6,251 nucleotides of DNA, from positions 1-6,251 of the forward strand of contig CAZRHS010000073.1 in the NCBI GenBank assembly GCA_964600045.1. The letters are read 5' to 3'. Positions within the stretch are counted from its first letter, which is position 1; the number at the start of each line of letters is the position of its first letter. This DNA comes from Phil1 sp964600045. GTDB taxonomy: Bacteria; Bacillota; Clostridia; Christensenellales; CAG-138. A program made the translations under genes and the position numbers. Shown in pieces: positions 5,098-6,251 of the stretch. Below the pieces are notes generated by a model, which was not told the DNA's origin, did no database searches, and saw only the letters and a list, made by a program, of their open reading frames with translations.

Positions 5098-6146
5098 GAA
5101 CACTTGAAGCAACAGGAAAAACAATAGACGAGGCGATATTCAACGGCCTAAAGGAGCTGGGAGTATCCATAGACGAGGTTGAGATAGATATAATTCAGCA
5201 CGAAACCAAGGGCATACTCGGCATAGGCGCAAAGCCCGCCAAGGTAAAGCTGATTGAGCGCGAGCCCGAGGAAGTGGTTGTTCCCGAATACATGATAGAG
5301 GCCGAGCGCCGCGCCAACAGCCGCAAGAACGGCGATTATCGCCGCGACGACCGCCGCAGGGACGATAGGTACAATAATAGGCGCAACGACCGCCGCAGCG
5401 ACCGCCCCCGCAGGGAATATAATGATGAAAAGCCGGTAAAGCAGGAGACTGCCGCCAATACCGAGGCCGCTGATACCGAAAACCTGAACGCGATAGTAAC
5501 CGAGAGCGAAACAATCGTTGCCGAAACCGTTGAGACCGAGGCAGTCGAGAACACCGAAAGGACCGAGAGGCGCGAATACAGGCCCCGCCGCAACGACCGC
5601 CGCAACAACCGCCGTGACTATCGCCGCGAGCGCGAGGAGGAAGAGCCGCGCGAGAAGAAGCCCGAGATTGAATACAGCCTTGAGGCCGCCGAGAACAACG
5701 AGGCCGCACAGTTCTTAAAGCAGCTGCTTGAAAAGATGAACGTGCCCGGCGAGGTTCTGGCTAACGTAAGCGAGGAAGAGGGCGTAAGGCTTAAGATAGA
5801 GTCCTCCGGCATGGGCGTGCTTATAGGGCACAGGGGCGAAACGCTTGACGCGATACAGTACCTGACCAGCCTGCACGTGAACCGCTCCCGCAAGGAGAAG
5901 GGCTTTACCCGCGTTACCGTTGATACCGAGGGCTACCGCGAGAGGCGCGAGGAAACACTCGCCCGCCTTGCCCGCAAGGTCGCGTCCCAGGTGCGCAGCA
6001 CCGGCCGCGCCAGGAGCCTTGAGCCCATGAACCCCTACGAGCGCAGGGTGCTGCACTCCACGCTGCAGAATAACCCCTACGTAACCACCTACAGCGAAGG
6101 CGAGGAGCCGAACAGACGGGTTGTTATCGCGCCGAAGGAAGAGTAA
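5094..6146 (+). CDS. jag: RNA-binding protein Jag/KhpB (Jag_N, KH and R3H domains)
   Basis: Jag (also KhpB or EloR) is a cytoplasmic RNA-binding protein tied to cell elongation and division in Gram-positives, normally next to yidC. The 350-residue product has an N-terminal Jag_N domain (about 1-55, MRTLEATGKTIDEAI to KAKVKLIE-like sequence), a long low-complexity linker (about 66-195), a KH domain (about 196-278) with the motif IGHRGETLDAIQYL (GHRG at 245-248), and an R3H domain (about 280-347) with ERRVLH (316-321). The linker has two Arg/Asn/Asp-rich basic blocks (72-108 and 157-180) around an acidic Thr/Glu-rich block (118-156). It starts in the ATGA overlap with yidC, with AGGAG (5078-5082) 11 bases upstream. 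It is longer than the B. subtilis protein of a little over 200 residues; the linker accounts for the excess. Confidence 0.95.
   Translation: MRTLEATGKTIDEAIFNGLKELGVSIDEVEIDIIQHETKGILGIGAKPAKVKLIEREPEEVVVPEYMIEAERRANSRKNGDYRRDDRRRDDRYNNRRNDRRSDRPRREYNDEKPVKQETAANTEAADTENLNAIVTESETIVAETVETEAVENTERTERREYRPRRNDRRNNRRDYRREREEEEPREKKPEIEYSLEAAENNEAAQFLKQLLEKMNVPGEVLANVSEEEGVRLKIESSGMGVLIGHRGETLDAIQYLTSLHVNRSRKEKGFTRVTVDTEGYRERREETLARLARKVASQVRSTGRARSLEPMNPYERRVLHSTLQNNPYVTTYSEGEEPNRRVVIAPKEE
5343..5604 (+). repeat. Dispersed Arg-rich coding repeats in the jag linker
   Basis: CGCAACGACCGCCGCA occurs exactly at 5382-5397 and 5589-5604, with a one-mismatch copy at 5343-5358. All are in frame and encode RNDRR or RDDRR units of the basic linker blocks. 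Such repeats are prone to length change by slippage or recombination. Confidence 0.75.
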
Positions 6147-6161
6147 AGTAAGTGAGATAAT

Positions 6162-6192
6162 AAAAAGCGATCCCGAATGGGGTCGCTTTTTT
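6162..6192 (+). terminator. Intrinsic terminator of the rpmH-jag operon
   Basis: AAAAAGCGATCCC (6162-6174) pairs with GGGGTCGCTTTTT (6179-6191) across the loop GAAT, with one G-U pair, and T continues to 6192. It starts 16 bases after the jag stop. The A run on the left means it could also work leftward. It marks the end of the operon. Confidence 0.93.
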
Positions 6193-6210
6193 GTGCCTTT
6201 TTTATGCCAA

Positions 6211-6248
6211 GGGGCCGGGGAAGATTTCGATTTCTTCCCCTAGGCCCC
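6211..6248. other. Long hairpin at the window edge
   Basis: GGGGCC (6211-6216) and GGGGAAGA (6217-6224) pair with TCTTCCCC (6233-6240) and GGCCCC (6243-6248), leaving a TA bulge and the loop TTTCGATT. That is 14 bp. No T run follows on the minus strand, and the plus-strand side is cut by the edge. It may be a second terminator, or one for a convergent neighbour. Confidence 0.55.
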
Positions 6249-6251
6249 CTG

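Noticed and set aside
5140..5709. 189-codon minus-strand open frame rich in Arg and Cys
   Set aside because: It is antisense to the repetitive jag linker; the composition is an artefact of the CGC/GCC-rich coding strand.

Overview
The window is a bacterial chromosomal replication-origin region with the classic Gram-positive layout: on the right strand rpmH, rnpA, yidD, yidC and jag, and on the left strand dnaA and dnaN. The gene order, AGGAGG-type ribosome sites, GTG/TTG starts, a YidC with no E. coli-type N-terminal periplasmic domain, and a Jag (KhpB) protein point to Firmicutes. The balanced base composition and frequent ATA, CTT and AGG codons suggest a gut-type Clostridia lineage rather than a Bacillus. 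That placement is inference; no 16S or other diagnostic gene is present.

Layout. Positions 1-1111 hold dnaN (minus strand), complete except for its last few codons. Positions 1112-1408 are the origin: four perfect DnaA boxes, two one-mismatch boxes, a 24-base triplet array with the form of a DnaA-trio unwinding element, and an adjoining AT-rich stretch. Positions 1409-2731 are dnaA (minus). Positions 2732-3154 are a divergent control region with a dnaA promoter leftward, a near-consensus rpmH promoter rightward, a palindrome almost midway between them, a hairpin in the dnaA leader and a possible attenuator in the rpmH leader. No good DnaA box is seen there. Positions 3155-6146 form a five-gene rightward operon: rpmH (ribosomal protein L34), rnpA (RNase P protein), yidD, yidC and jag. 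GTGA and ATGA overlaps couple rnpA to yidD and yidC to jag. A strong intrinsic terminator (6162-6192) closes it, and another long hairpin runs to the window edge.

How it works together. DnaA binds the boxes between its own gene and dnaN, opens the DNA at the trio, and the beta clamp (dnaN) serves the new forks. The rightward operon supplies a ribosomal protein, the tRNA 5'-processing cofactor, and a membrane-protein insertion set (YidD, YidC) with the RNA-binding protein Jag.

Most of this is conserved core biology. The points worth a second look are the GC-shifted DnaA-trio, the apparent one-sided origin, the large extra loop in YidC, the Arg/Asn/Asp-rich linker of Jag, and the untested leader structures of rpmH and dnaA. 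I see no mobile element, CRISPR array, tRNA or rRNA, and no wholly new system.
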